From Domibacillus sp. DTU_2020_1001157_1_SI_ALB_TIR_016 (GTDB taxonomy: Bacteria; Bacillota; Bacilli; Bacillales; Domibacillaceae), in the NCBI RefSeq assembly GCF_032341995.1, contig NZ_CP135439.1, positions 310,001 through 374,000 of the forward strand: a DNA stretch of 64,000 bases. Direction: 5' to 3'. The position numbers and the translations under genes are program-made. Shown one piece after another: positions 7,646-15,016 of this stretch; position 1 is the stretch's first letter, and every line of letters starts with the position of its first letter. Under the pieces are notes generated by a model that searched no databases, had not been told where the DNA came from, and saw only the letters and a program-made list of their open reading frames with translations.

Positions 7646-9484
7646 ATGTTTGATTCTCTGTTATTTTATATGATGATCACACTGGTCGTTGGAATTGCGT
7701 CTCAATGGACAGCTTGGCGCTACAGGCTTCCGGCGATTGTGGTCATGTCGGTGGCAGGTCTGTTGATTGGCCCGCTGGCCGGCTGGTTTAACCCGAAAGA
7801 TGTGTTTGGCGATTTATTTGGCCCGATTATCTCTGCGGCGGTGGCCATTATTTTATTTGAAGGCAGCTTAAACCTTGATTTTCGCGAAGTCAGAACGGTT
7901 CGGCAGCCGATTCGCCGGATCGTCACGTTAGGTGCTTTTATCGCCTGGATCGCCGGCTCGCTGGCTGCGCATTATGTAGCCGGGCTGTCTCTGGCTGTTT
8001 CGTTTGTGATTGGCGGTTTGTTTATTGTCACAGGTCCGACTGTGATTCTTCCGCTTCTGCGCCAGGCGAAGCTGAAGCCGAGAACGTCCGCCATATTGAA
8101 ATGGGAAGGAATCGTTGTAGACCCGTTTGGCGCTCTTCTTGCCCTATTTGCATTTGAACTTATTAAGTTTTTTACAGGAGAAGAAACAGCCACTACGTTT
8201 ATTAGTTTCTTGTTCGGCTCCGCTTTTGCAGTGATACTCGGCGTAGTGTTTGGCCTTGGTCTTGGCAAAGCGCTTGAAAAGGGGCGTGTGCCGGAATACT
8301 TAAAGTCGCCGTCTGTATTTGTTGTCGTGATCGCCTGTTTTACGATTGCTGATGAAACGATGCATGAAACGGGGCTGCTTGCGGTAACGGCGATGGGGAT
8401 GGTCATGGCGAACATGCACATTTCTTCTATTAAAGACATGCGCCATTTCAAGGAAAACATTTCTATCCTGCTTATTTCGACCATTTTTATTATGCTGACA
8501 GCGTCCCTGACAAGAGAAACGCTGATGCAGATTTTTGATTTCCGTATTATTGCTTTCGTACTGATCATGCTGTTTGTCGTTCGCCCGTTGTCGATTTGGC
8601 TTTCTACAATCGGGACAGATATGACAAATGGGGAAAAAACGCTGGTTGGCTGGATTGCGCCGCGCGGCATTGTGGCACTCACGGTGTCCGGCTACTTTGC
8701 CCAGTCGCTTTTTGAAGCAGGGTATGAGGATGCTTCACTGCTGACACCGCTCACGTTTGCCCTTGTGTTTTCTACCGTTGTGGCTCATGGCTTTTCAATC
8801 GGCTGGCTGGCCAGAAAGCTTCATTTGGCTTCAACCGATAAGCCGGGTGTCCTGCTTGTGGGCGGCAATACCTTTACGGCACAGCTCGGTAAAACATTGC
8901 AGGATTTAAATATTCCCGTACTTGTGGCGGACGACTCATGGCAACAGCTTCACGCGGCACGGCAGGCTAATCTGCCGGTTTACCACGGTGAAATTTTATC
9001 GGAAAGTACGGAATATCATCTTGAACTGACGCCCTATGAGTACATGATTGCGGCAACGAGCGATGAGGCGTATAACGCACTCGTCTGCTCTACCTTTGTT
9101 CCGGAGATGGGCCGTGTGAATTTGTATCAAATTGCTTCAGGACCAGAGCGGACAGAAACAGCGAAAGAATTCAATAAAACGGTGGGCGGAAAAGTGTTGT
9201 TTGATTCATCTGCTCATTATCAGGCGTTAACATCCCGGGCGGCTGATTACGTTTTTCGAAAAACAGAGCTGACGGAACGCTTCGGCTACGACAGCTATTT
9301 AAAAGAGCTGGACGAAAATACGCTGCTTTTGTTCCTGGTAAAGTCTTCTGGCAAGCTGGCTTTTTACACACGCGACGCCTCGCCTCGGGGAGAAGCGGGA
9401 GATATCGTAGTGAGTTTAATGCCGCCGGTAAAGGAAATAGCGAAAGCAAAAGAAAAAATCGCGGAGCAGCGCCGCGGCCAGTAG
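7646..9484 (+). CDS. Cation:proton antiporter (CPA1/NhaP-like) with C-terminal RCK/TrkA-N-like domain
   Basis: 612 aa from ATG 7646 (AAGGGAG 6 nt upstream). Residues 1-~390 contain about 12 membrane segments with the antiporter core (GPTVILPLL and ...WEGIVVDPFGALLA, whose Asp is the ion-binding type, and WIAPRGIVAL). From ~400 a cytosolic Rossmann domain begins (VLLVGGNTFTAQLGKTL...VLVADDSW) as in TrkA-N/RCK regulators, then a further ~90-residue tail. It exchanges Na+ or K+ for H+ across the membrane; the nucleotide-type domain suggests ligand gating. The exact cation is not readable. Monocistronic. Confidence 0.88.
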   Translation: MFDSLLFYMMITLVVGIASQWTAWRYRLPAIVVMSVAGLLIGPLAGWFNPKDVFGDLFGPIISAAVAIILFEGSLNLDFREVRTVRQPIRRIVTLGAFIAWIAGSLAAHYVAGLSLAVSFVIGGLFIVTGPTVILPLLRQAKLKPRTSAILKWEGIVVDPFGALLALFAFELIKFFTGEETATTFISFLFGSAFAVILGVVFGLGLGKALEKGRVPEYLKSPSVFVVVIACFTIADETMHETGLLAVTAMGMVMANMHISSIKDMRHFKENISILLISTIFIMLTASLTRETLMQIFDFRIIAFVLIMLFVVRPLSIWLSTIGTDMTNGEKTLVGWIAPRGIVALTVSGYFAQSLFEAGYEDASLLTPLTFALVFSTVVAHGFSIGWLARKLHLASTDKPGVLLVGGNTFTAQLGKTLQDLNIPVLVADDSWQQLHAARQANLPVYHGEILSESTEYHLELTPYEYMIAATSDEAYNALVCSTFVPEMGRVNLYQIASGPERTETAKEFNKTVGGKVLFDSSAHYQALTSRAADYVFRKTELTERFGYDSYLKELDENTLLLFLVKSSGKLAFYTRDASPRGEAGDIVVSLMPPVKEIAKAKEKIAEQRRGQ

Positions 9485-9488
9485 GACG

Positions 9489-9520
9489 AAAAAAGCGGCC
9501 TTCACCGGGGCCGCTTTTTT
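9489..9520 (+). terminator. Intrinsic terminator of antiporter gene
   Basis: AAAAAAGCGGCC/GGCCGCTTTTTT hairpin with a short loop directly after the stop codon. Confidence 0.9.
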
Positions 9521-9556
9521 CTGACAGTAAATCAGAGAGAGTATGGAATTGTATTT

Positions 9557-9594
9557 TATACATTGAGCCGCTTCGAGCGGCTTCATGTGTATAA
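9557..9594. repeat. Imperfect inverted repeat
   Basis: TATACAT...GCCGCT TCG AGCGGC...ATGTGTATA: a GC-rich 6-bp inner stem enclosed by AT-rich outer arms. There is no T-run, so it is not an ordinary terminator. Function unknown. Confidence 0.5.
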
Positions 9595-9607
9595 GTATAA
9601 AATATTT

Positions 9608-9621
9608 TGAAAGTGCTTTCA
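9608..9621. promoter_or_regulatory. cre-like palindrome
   Basis: TGAAAGTGCTTTCA differs at one base from the symmetric CcpA site TGAAAGCGCTTTCA. It lies downstream of both flanking genes, so a role in repression is not obvious. Confidence 0.35.
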
Positions 9622-9749
9622 TTATAAAGAACACAAAACCGTATTTTTTTGACACAAAGCAGCAAATTTTTAACGTGAAGGAGAATTTTTAAACAGGAGA
9701 AAAATTGGGTCGTTTTAGCGTAAAAATAAGCTGTATTTGTCCCACTTGT

Positions 9750-9785
9750 AACTAAAAGAGGAGCTGCGTTAAAAACAGCTCCTTA
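9750..9785 (-). terminator. Terminator of acetyl-CoA hydrolase gene
   Basis: On the minus strand AAGGAGCTG...CAGCTCCT hairpin followed by CTTTTAG; about 95 nt beyond the stop codon. Confidence 0.6.
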
Positions 9786-9879
9786 AGGAAAAATATATAG
9801 TTAACGTCATGCCGCTTTTTAAGAAAATCGTTTTGAGATAGGAGTCTGGAAGTCGTTTTCCAAAGCGGCTGGACAGACG

Positions 9880-11388
9880 TTACGAAAGGGACAGAGAACT
9901 TTGTTCAAGCATCGAGCCTGTCTCGGCAAGGCGGGTATGCCAGGAGAGCGCTTTTTCAAGCACATGCGGTGTCTGGCCGCCGCGCGATAGTGCTTCCTCA
10001 TAATAGCGTCTGAGCTGCTCTTTATAAGCTGGATGGACACAATTTTCAATAATAACGAGCACGCGTTCACGCGGGGCGAGGCCGCGCAGGTCGGCATAGC
10101 CTTGTTCTGTGACGATTACATCCACATCGTGTTCTGTGTGATCCACGTGTGAAACAAACGGAACGATACTGGAAACTGCGCCGCCTTTCGCGGTTGATTT
10201 TGTTACAAAAATAGCAGTCCGGCAGTTGCGGGCAAAATCGCCCGATCCACCAATGCCATTCATCATCTTTGTGCCGAGTACATGGGTAGAGTTTACATTT
10301 CCATAAATGTCTGCTTCAAGAGCCGTATTAATCGATAACAAGCCAAGCCGGCGGATCAGCTCGGGATGATTAGAGATTTCCTGTGGACGAAGGACAAGCT
10401 TATCCCGATACCTTGCTAAGTTTGAATAAACATCCTGCATTTTTTCTTCTGAAAGAGTGATTGAACAGCCGGAAGCAAAGCGGATTTTACCGCATTCAAA
10501 CAAATCGAATACAGCGTCCTGCAGCACCTCTGAGTACACTTCCAAGTTTTCGAATTCCGAGTCAATCAGTCCGTGCATCACTGCATTGGCAACCGAGCCA
10601 ATACCAGACTGCAGAGGAGCGAGTTCATTTGTCAGGCGTCCCGCTTTCACTTCTTCACGGAGGAAGGCAATTAAATGGTCTGCCATTTGCGCTGTCTCCG
10701 CATCTGGCGGCACAATCGTAGAGGGTGAGTCCTGTGCATTTGTTAAAACGATCCCTTTAATTTTTGCTGGATCAACTCGAATACCGATTTCCCCAATACG
10801 CTCGTCTACCGATGTCAGCCTGATTGGTCCGCGTTTTCCCGGGTCGTTCGGATTAAAAATATCGTGAAGGCCTTCGAGTTCTGCCGGCTGGGCGGTATTC
10901 AGCTCCACGATGACATTCTCCGCTCTATCAACAAATATAGATGAATTGCCGACAGAAGTTGCCGGGATAATGAGTCCATCTTCTGTAATAGCGACTGCTT
11001 CCACAATGGCATAATCGACTGGCCCGAGAACCCCGCTGCGGATGGATTCGGCCGTATGGGATAAATGCTGGTCCACAAAAAGCAGATGCCCTTCATTGAT
11101 TTCTTTTCGCATAACTGGGTCTGCCTGAAAGGGCAGGCGTTTATGAATAATCCCGGCTTCTGCCATCATTTTATCTAAGTCAAACCCGAGAGAGGCACCG
11201 GTAAAAATATTGACTTTAAATGGCTCCGTCTTAGCTCGTTCTACAAGAGACATCGGTACGGCTTTTGCATCCCCGGCTCGTGTAAATCCGCTTAACCCCA
11301 ATGTCATCCCGTCTTCAATCCAGGATGCCGCTTCATCGGCGCTCACAATCCTGTTTCTTAATTCCTCCATGCGAATACGTTCCTTCAC
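9880..11388 (-). CDS. Acetyl-CoA hydrolase / succinyl-CoA:acetate CoA-transferase family
   Basis: Family I CoA-transferase fold, close to AarC/Cat1 enzymes that move CoA between succinyl-CoA or acetyl-CoA and acetate. Motifs: GLSGFTRAGDAKAVP near the N-terminus; EVYSEVLQDA with the catalytic Glu; GNVNSTHVLG and MMNGIGGSGDFARN near the CoA site; VTEQGYADLRGL at the C-end. GTG 11388 gives a start VKERIR that aligns with the known AarC N-terminus; ATG 11370 with AAGGA is the alternative. About 502 aa. A cre-like site upstream and the adjacent LytTR gene suggest carbon-controlled acetate metabolism. Confidence 0.88.
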   Translation of the reverse strand: MKERIRMEELRNRIVSADEAASWIEDGMTLGLSGFTRAGDAKAVPMSLVERAKTEPFKVNIFTGASLGFDLDKMMAEAGIIHKRLPFQADPVMRKEINEGHLLFVDQHLSHTAESIRSGVLGPVDYAIVEAVAITEDGLIIPATSVGNSSIFVDRAENVIVELNTAQPAELEGLHDIFNPNDPGKRGPIRLTSVDERIGEIGIRVDPAKIKGIVLTNAQDSPSTIVPPDAETAQMADHLIAFLREEVKAGRLTNELAPLQSGIGSVANAVMHGLIDSEFENLEVYSEVLQDAVFDLFECGKIRFASGCSITLSEEKMQDVYSNLARYRDKLVLRPQEISNHPELIRRLGLLSINTALEADIYGNVNSTHVLGTKMMNGIGGSGDFARNCRTAIFVTKSTAKGGAVSSIVPFVSHVDHTEHDVDVIVTEQGYADLRGLAPRERVLVIIENCVHPAYKEQLRRYYEEALSRGGQTPHVLEKALSWHTRLAETGSMLEQSSLSLS

Positions 11389-11432
11389 TGTGATTCGACC
11401 CCCCAGGTTGTTTTGGTAAGTGTAGCAACTTT

Positions 11433-11446
11433 TGAAAGGGCTTTCA
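11433..11446. promoter_or_regulatory. Putative cre (CcpA) operator upstream of acetyl-CoA hydrolase
   Basis: TGAAAGGGCTTTCA, one base from the symmetric cre palindrome TGAAAGCGCTTTCA, 45 nt upstream of the GTG start. The position suits catabolite repression of an acetate-utilisation gene. Confidence 0.55.
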
Positions 11447-11513
11447 TTTTGTTTGTAACGAAAAACTGCAAAAAAGACGCGAAGAAGAAATTTCGCGTCA
11501 TGAAGCAAGTTTG

Positions 11514-12164
11514 TTAATAATTGAGCGATTTGCGGAAAGCACTCGTATACGTCTGGGTGACGGGAATTTTAGTGCGGTCTTTCATAATCAGCAAAAAAGT
11601 TGAATGCGAGTCCGGCTGAATTTCCTGAATAAAGTTCACATTTACAATATAAGAGCGGTGCACACGGATAAAAGCATCATCCGGCAGCATAAATTCAAGC
11701 TCAGTTAAATTGAGTTTATGGTAGCCGCTGCCTGTCCGGGCCTGCACGCGGGTTTTACGTCCTTCAGATTCTAAATACATAACGTCACTGTACGGAATAG
11801 GATACCACCGGTCTTCCGCCTTGATCGTTAGTAGATTGCGTGAAATAGGCGATGGCTTGGCCGGATGGATGGTTGTGACGGCACCGGTAAGGACATGATT
11901 ATTAAAAATCGGTACACTCATCGCATAGTAGGGAATACCATATACATCACTGTCAATATACGTAGACACTTGATGTTTTTCTTCGATAGCCTGCTGGGTA
12001 ACACTGCCCGGCTTGATCGGGTCGCCTACCCGAATATGCAAATCAATCAGGCGGCTCGGCTGGTAATAAATAAATGTTTCGTGATTTGACACGGCAACAG
12101 ACGTATTCGGCGGAAAAAATTCTTTCATCACTTCCATTAAGCCGGAAACGGTCAGTTGGTCCAT
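11514..12164 (-). CDS. LytTR-type DNA-binding regulator with PAS-like sensor domain
   Basis: 216 aa from ATG 12164, with GAGGTGGAG upstream; the longer open frame has no site and an uncharacteristic Ser/Pro-rich start. Residues ~10-110 form a PAS-like sensor (DLHIRVGDPI...AIEEKHQV...GIPYYAMSVPIF) of the type found in some Bacillus chemoreceptors. Residues ~115-216 form a LytTR DNA-binding domain (DVMYLESEGRKTRVQ, FIRVHRSYIVN). No receiver domain, so it is a one-component regulator. It lies just upstream of, and in line with, the acetyl-CoA hydrolase, its most likely target. Confidence 0.82.
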   Translation of the reverse strand: MDQLTVSGLMEVMKEFFPPNTSVAVSNHETFIYYQPSRLIDLHIRVGDPIKPGSVTQQAIEEKHQVSTYIDSDVYGIPYYAMSVPIFNNHVLTGAVTTIHPAKPSPISRNLLTIKAEDRWYPIPYSDVMYLESEGRKTRVQARTGSGYHKLNLTELEFMLPDDAFIRVHRSYIVNVNFIQEIQPDSHSTFLLIMKDRTKIPVTQTYTSAFRKSLNY

Positions 12165-12186
12165 TTGCTCCACCTCTTCACATTGA

Positions 12187-12211
12187 CTATAGTACAATAA
12201 GTGTACCATAG
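12187..12211. promoter_or_regulatory. Operator-like dyad between divergent LytTR gene and ybaK
   Basis: CTATAGTAC - 7 nt - GTACCATAG: arms match at 8 of 9 positions. It overlaps a possible ybaK promoter (TTGACT 12183-12188, TACCAT 12205-12210) and lies 23 bp from the LytTR start. A binding site for the LytTR protein or another regulator is plausible. Confidence 0.4.
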
Positions 12212-12228
12212 AAAAAGGGGGAAGCACG

Positions 12229-12708
12229 GTGGCAAAAGGAAAAACAAATGCAGTGCGGCTGCTTGATGCAGCAGGCATTGAGTATAAGATGCATGAATAT
12301 GATAACAAAGACGGGAAGATAGACGGGGTGTCCGTTGCCCATAAGATTGGCATTGAACCGGGGCGCGTTTTTAAAACACTGGTTACCGAAGGGGCAGGCG
12401 GCTTGTTCGTGTTTGTCGTGCCGGTCGAAGCGGAGCTTGATTTAAAGCGGGCGGCACGCGCAGCAGGTGAGAAAAAAGTTGATATGCTTCCCGTGAAAGA
12501 GATTCAGAAACAAACGGGATACATACGGGGAGGCTGTTCGCCGGTAGGAATGAAAAAGCTTTATCCAACTTTTATAGATACACAGGCGAAAGAATTTGAG
12601 TCTATTGTCGTGAGTGCGGGCCGGATCGGAGCGCAAATAGAATTGTCTCCTCGCAAGCTGGCAGAGGCCGTAAACGCTTCCTTCTGTGAGATTGTGAACA
12701 ATTCGTGA
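12229..12708 (+). CDS. ybaK: Cys-tRNA(Pro)/aminoacyl-tRNA deacylase, YbaK/EbsC family
   Basis: A trans-acting editing enzyme that hydrolyses mischarged Cys-tRNA(Pro). 159 aa from GTG 12229 after GGGGGAAG. Family features: an N-terminal AVRLLDAAGIEYKMHEY, RVFKTLVTEG with the conserved Lys, a VPVEAELDLKRAA strand-helix, and the GYIRGGCSPVGMKK loop lining the active site. Complete in length for the family. Divergent from the LytTR gene. Confidence 0.9.
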   Translation: MAKGKTNAVRLLDAAGIEYKMHEYDNKDGKIDGVSVAHKIGIEPGRVFKTLVTEGAGGLFVFVVPVEAELDLKRAARAAGEKKVDMLPVKEIQKQTGYIRGGCSPVGMKKLYPTFIDTQAKEFESIVVSAGRIGAQIELSPRKLAEAVNASFCEIVNNS

Positions 12709-12821
12709 ACGAAGTGTTACCAAATTGTATATAACGAGATTTTTATGCGAATGCCGGTTCTTTTTTGAAAAAAAACGTCGTATACTAGTGCCATCAAAGA
12801 AACAGGAGTTGACCCATAACC

Positions 12822-13109
12822 ATGATGGTCGTTGAAAATCTTCTTGATGTGAAAAGCTATTTTGCCGAAGAAGTAAAAGAGAACTATGTTGTACAGTATG
12901 AAAAAATGGCCAAGTCAGGTGCATTTTTCAAAGAGGGCGGATGGCATGAACTCGAAGAAGAAACAGCGGAATGTGTAAAAATATTGTGCCAGACAGGAGA
13001 CGCGTGCTCCGTTACTCGAGTGAAAGAATATCCCGTAAACGCTGAGGCTACTGTGGATGCCGTGTTAGCGCGTATCCGTGAAGCACACAGCGATATTTTT
13101 AAAGGATAA
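12822..13109 (+). CDS. Hypothetical protein (95 aa)
   Basis: Two adjacent ATG codons at 12822/12825; AGGAG lies 13 nt upstream, rather far, so the start is uncertain. The product is acidic, helical at the N-terminus (NLLDVKSYFAEEVKENYVVQYEKMAK) and contains three Cys in a short span (ECVKILCQTGDAC). I do not recognise a family. A strong terminator follows, and it appears to be a single-gene unit. Confidence 0.6.
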   Translation: MMVVENLLDVKSYFAEEVKENYVVQYEKMAKSGAFFKEGGWHELEEETAECVKILCQTGDACSVTRVKEYPVNAEATVDAVLARIREAHSDIFKG

Positions 13110-13124
13110 TATAGATAAATACAT

Positions 13125-13156
13125 CGGTTTCCCTGTGCGGGAAGCCGTTTTTTTTC
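13125..13156 (+). terminator. Terminator of the 95-aa gene
   Basis: CGGTTTCCC/GGGAAGCCG stem with a 5-nt loop and a run of eight T. Confidence 0.85.
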
Positions 13157-13163
13157 GTAAAAA

Positions 13164-13359
13164 AAGCAGCCTGGTAAAGGCTGCTTCAGAGTGTAGACGA
13201 AGTTAGAAAGCAGGCTGATTGAAAACGCCTGCCTTTCCAGGAACGCAGCTGGATGGGAAGCGGAGTGACCTTTTTGCGGTCATGAGCATTCACAGCCAGC
13301 AAGTGACGCCGAAAGCGGGCGTTTGTCAACAGCCTGAAGCAGCCTGGTAAGAGCTGCTT
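13164..13359 (-). repeat. Hairpin-flanked element, copy E1
   Basis: Two near-identical 23-bp terminator hairpins (13164-13186 and 13337-13359, two mismatches; AAGCAGC...GCTGCTT) are direct repeats around a 150-bp core. The core ends in TGTAGACGAA (13192-13201) and TTTGTCAACA (13322-13331), an imperfect terminal inverted repeat. The core is about 80 percent alike to the reverse complement of the element at 23459-23616. Read in the direction of the DUF915 gene, the order is stop codon, hairpin, element, hairpin, U-run. Confidence 0.7.
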
Positions 13360-14162
13360 TACTGATAATGAAAAAAAGCACCGATCTTCTCGTCGACCAA
13401 AGGTGTTTCATGCAGGCCGCTATGATCAACGGTTGTGTCATAGAGGATGTCGAGCTGATATTGGTCTTTTGGGACAATGGCGTTTAAGCTGAGTGCACTT
13501 TGAAGCAGCGTTACCTGATCACCGGTTCCGGCAATGTTTAATACTTGTGTTTCCTTTGGAAACTGAGCATGGTTGGCAGTAATTTGAGCAAGAGCCGGCG
13601 AACCGGGCATAAGGTCGTATACCGCCTCACCTTCGTTTTGCGTAAACCATCGACCGCCGGCTACGCCGTTAAAGGGGCTGCCGATCGTGACTAATTGGTC
13701 AACTGCCGGATGAAGTGCAGGGTCATATAAATCCTGTAGAAATTTTACCGATACAATGCCGCCCATTGAATGGCCGACTACCTTTATATGTTCAATACCG
13801 TATTCCTTCTTCAGTACCTGCATAGCCGCAGCTACTGCACGTGATGTATCCTCAAAGGAAGCCCGGTTGTTTTCCATAATTAATTGAATAAGTGCAGGCC
13901 GTTCTGTAGAAAAAGGACTTTCCCGGACGAGAAGCCTGCCAGTACGCGTGACATTCATGGTCAGTGCCCGCTCTCCCCAGCCTCTTTGCTCAAACCGGGC
14001 AATCATCGTATTAAAGGAGCGCGCGGTTCCTTTAAAGCCATGAACGAACAAAACCGGTTCGGTGAATTGGCTGTCTGATACTGCATGATCGCTTTTTTCA
14101 AGCGTTAAAAAGCTGGCGTAAATTAAAAGAGCCGCTGCTAAAAACAGTCCATACTTCCGCAT
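13359..14162 (-). CDS. Exported or membrane-anchored alpha/beta hydrolase, DUF915 family
   Basis: 267 aa. The N-terminal ~20 residues are a hydrophobic signal/anchor segment. The alpha/beta-hydrolase core has the oxyanion strand VLFVHGFKGT, nucleophile elbow GHSMGG with Ser132, a later Asp in GTGDQV and His in DHSGLHE, so a full Ser-Asp-His triad can be proposed. DUF915 proteins are lipase/esterase-like; the substrate is unknown. The stop codon abuts the duplicated terminator hairpin of element E1. Confidence 0.82.
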   Translation of the reverse strand: MRKYGLFLAAALLIYASFLTLEKSDHAVSDSQFTEPVLFVHGFKGTARSFNTMIARFEQRGWGERALTMNVTRTGRLLVRESPFSTERPALIQLIMENNRASFEDTSRAVAAAMQVLKKEYGIEHIKVVGHSMGGIVSVKFLQDLYDPALHPAVDQLVTIGSPFNGVAGGRWFTQNEGEAVYDLMPGSPALAQITANHAQFPKETQVLNIAGTGDQVTLLQSALSLNAIVPKDQYQLDILYDTTVDHSGLHETPLVDEKIGAFFHYQ

Positions 14163-14213
14163 AAACGGTCACTTCGCTTCCTTCAAAAGTAGTAATCCTT
14201 ATTATATATAATT

Positions 14214-14243
14214 TCGACAAAAAGATACATAGCGGGATATAAT
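14214..14243 (+). promoter_or_regulatory. Putative sigma-A promoter of zinc-ribbon ORF
   Basis: TCGACA, 18 nt, TATAAT; the -10 matches consensus. It lies 18 nt upstream of the small ORF at 14261. Confidence 0.5.
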
Positions 14244-14260
14244 GGAATTTAAAGGGGGAG

Positions 14261-14392
14261 ATGGTCCTGAAAGAATGGGTCGGTCAATGTATCGTATGCG
14301 GCAAGGATATTTATTGTCTGGACGGATTTTTAAATGGGGTAAAAGAACAAGGAGAGCTGTTTTGCTTCGATTGTGAAGAGCAGGACGAATAA
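14261..14392 (+). CDS. Very small Cys-rich (zinc-ribbon-like) protein, ~43 aa
   Basis: The frame reads MVLKEWVGQCIVCGKD... and ends ...CFDCEEQDE, with CxxC near residues 10-13, Cys19, and CxxC at 35-38: a likely four-Cys zinc site. GGGGGAG at 14254-14260 touches ATG 14261 with no spacer. Translation may therefore start at CTG 14267, six bases downstream of the site, two residues later. A consensus-like promoter precedes it. The coding assignment rests on the paired Cys motifs and the regulatory signals. Function unknown. Confidence 0.6.
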   Translation: MVLKEWVGQCIVCGKDIYCLDGFLNGVKEQGELFCFDCEEQDE

Positions 14393-14396
14393 ACGG

Positions 14397-14867
14397 TTAT
14401 TCGTCCCCGGTTCTTTTCACGTGATTCTGAAAATGCTCTTCTGCTTCGGCTGCATCGTATGTGCTGAAAAGCCGGTAATCTTCGGCATCCAGCACGCGGT
14501 AGTGGCCGCTGATAACATTTTGCTGAAGACGGATGCCTTTTTGACTGTCTAACTCACGCCACCAAACGCGGCCGCCCATCGTTTTTTCCTGGCCATTTGG
14601 CCGTGAGATCGTTTTGTGCGCAGCAAGCTCGGCTATTTCAACCGGGTCACCGCCGAGCGCAGACTGAAGGATATCGCTGTTCCGAAACAGCGCACATACC
14701 GCTGCCGCTGTTGTCCAGCCGGCAGTGGAGCGTTCTTTTTCAATTTGCACAAGTGTTTTTTTAGACAAGCCGATTACATCGGCCATTTTATCCTGTGTGT
14801 ATCCGCGTTCTGTGCGGATCAGCTTTAATTTAGAAGAAACTATAGCTGTTATCGCTTCTTTGTTCAC
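14397..14867 (-). CDS. XRE-type HTH regulator with ~80-residue C-terminal domain
   Basis: 156 aa. Residues ~10-66 are a Cro/C1-type HTH (KLKLIRTERGYTQDKMADVIGLSKKTLVQIEKER). The C-terminal part contains GGRVWWRE...LQQNVISGHYRVLDAEDYRLFSTYDAAEAEEHF, a small alpha/beta domain I cannot name. GTG 14867 is preceded by AAGGAG at 9 nt. A perfect palindrome at 14885-14898 in its own upstream region suggests autoregulation. It converges with the zinc-ribbon ORF, with stops four bases apart. Confidence 0.8.
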   Translation of the reverse strand: MNKEAITAIVSSKLKLIRTERGYTQDKMADVIGLSKKTLVQIEKERSTAGWTTAAAVCALFRNSDILQSALGGDPVEIAELAAHKTISRPNGQEKTMGGRVWWRELDSQKGIRLQQNVISGHYRVLDAEDYRLFSTYDAAEAEEHFQNHVKRTGDE

Positions 14868-14884
14868 CGAACATCACTCCTTAC

Positions 14885-14898
14885 GTGTAATTTTACAC
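14885..14898. promoter_or_regulatory. Palindromic operator candidate upstream of XRE regulator
   Basis: Perfect 14-bp palindrome GTGTAATTTTACAC (allowing the central TT/TT), 18 bp before the GTG start, overlapping the ribosome-binding/-10 region; a likely autoregulatory site. Confidence 0.5.
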
Positions 14899-14919
14899 TT
14901 GGTTCGTACAGAAGTAAAA

Positions 14920-14960
14920 AAGAAAACCCCTTTCGTGCAAAAAGGGGTTTTTCTTTTTAT
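14920..14960. terminator. Symmetric terminator-like hairpin upstream of the XRE gene
   Basis: AAAGAAAACCCCTTT...AAAGGGGTTTTTCTTTTT. A- and T-rich on both sides, so it can act in both directions. No gene ends here on the plus strand. Confidence 0.6.
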
Positions 14961-14975
14961 TATCCGGCCCGCATG

Positions 14976-15008
14976 CAAAAAATAAAAACTGCCTCCAAAG
15001 AGACAGTT
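14976..15008 (-). terminator. Terminator of AI-2E transporter gene
   Basis: On the minus strand AACTGTCTC/GAGGCAGTT (8 of 9 pairs), then a T-rich run TTTTATTTTTT. Confidence 0.75.
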
Positions 15009-15016
15009 GTGTTGTA

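Larger units (their letters stand above)
9521..9879. other. 359-bp intergenic stretch without a gene
   Basis: Between the antiporter terminator and the acetyl-CoA hydrolase stop. It holds a two-part inverted repeat (9557-9594), a cre-like palindrome (9608-9621), a Shine-Dalgarno-like AAGGAG with no credible ORF, and the minus-strand terminator at 9750-9785. No gene is supported. Confidence 0.6.

Noticed and set aside
7972..8682. 236-codon open frame on the minus strand inside the antiporter gene
   Set aside because: Antisense shadow of a strongly coding plus-strand gene; Ser/Thr-rich composition and no ribosome site. The same applies to 33590-34249 opposite ywiB.
9705..9755. Sixteen-codon ORF (TTG start, three Cys codons) with an AGGAG site, just before a hairpin
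   Set aside because: It resembles a leader peptide, but no plus-strand gene follows and the hairpin serves the minus-strand hydrolase gene; codon content can be chance.
14414..14429. parS-like CACGTG context
   Set aside because: Only the CACGTG core agrees; about five mismatches to the full 16-mer, and it is inside a coding region. The CACGTG at 41568-41573 is rejected for the same reason.
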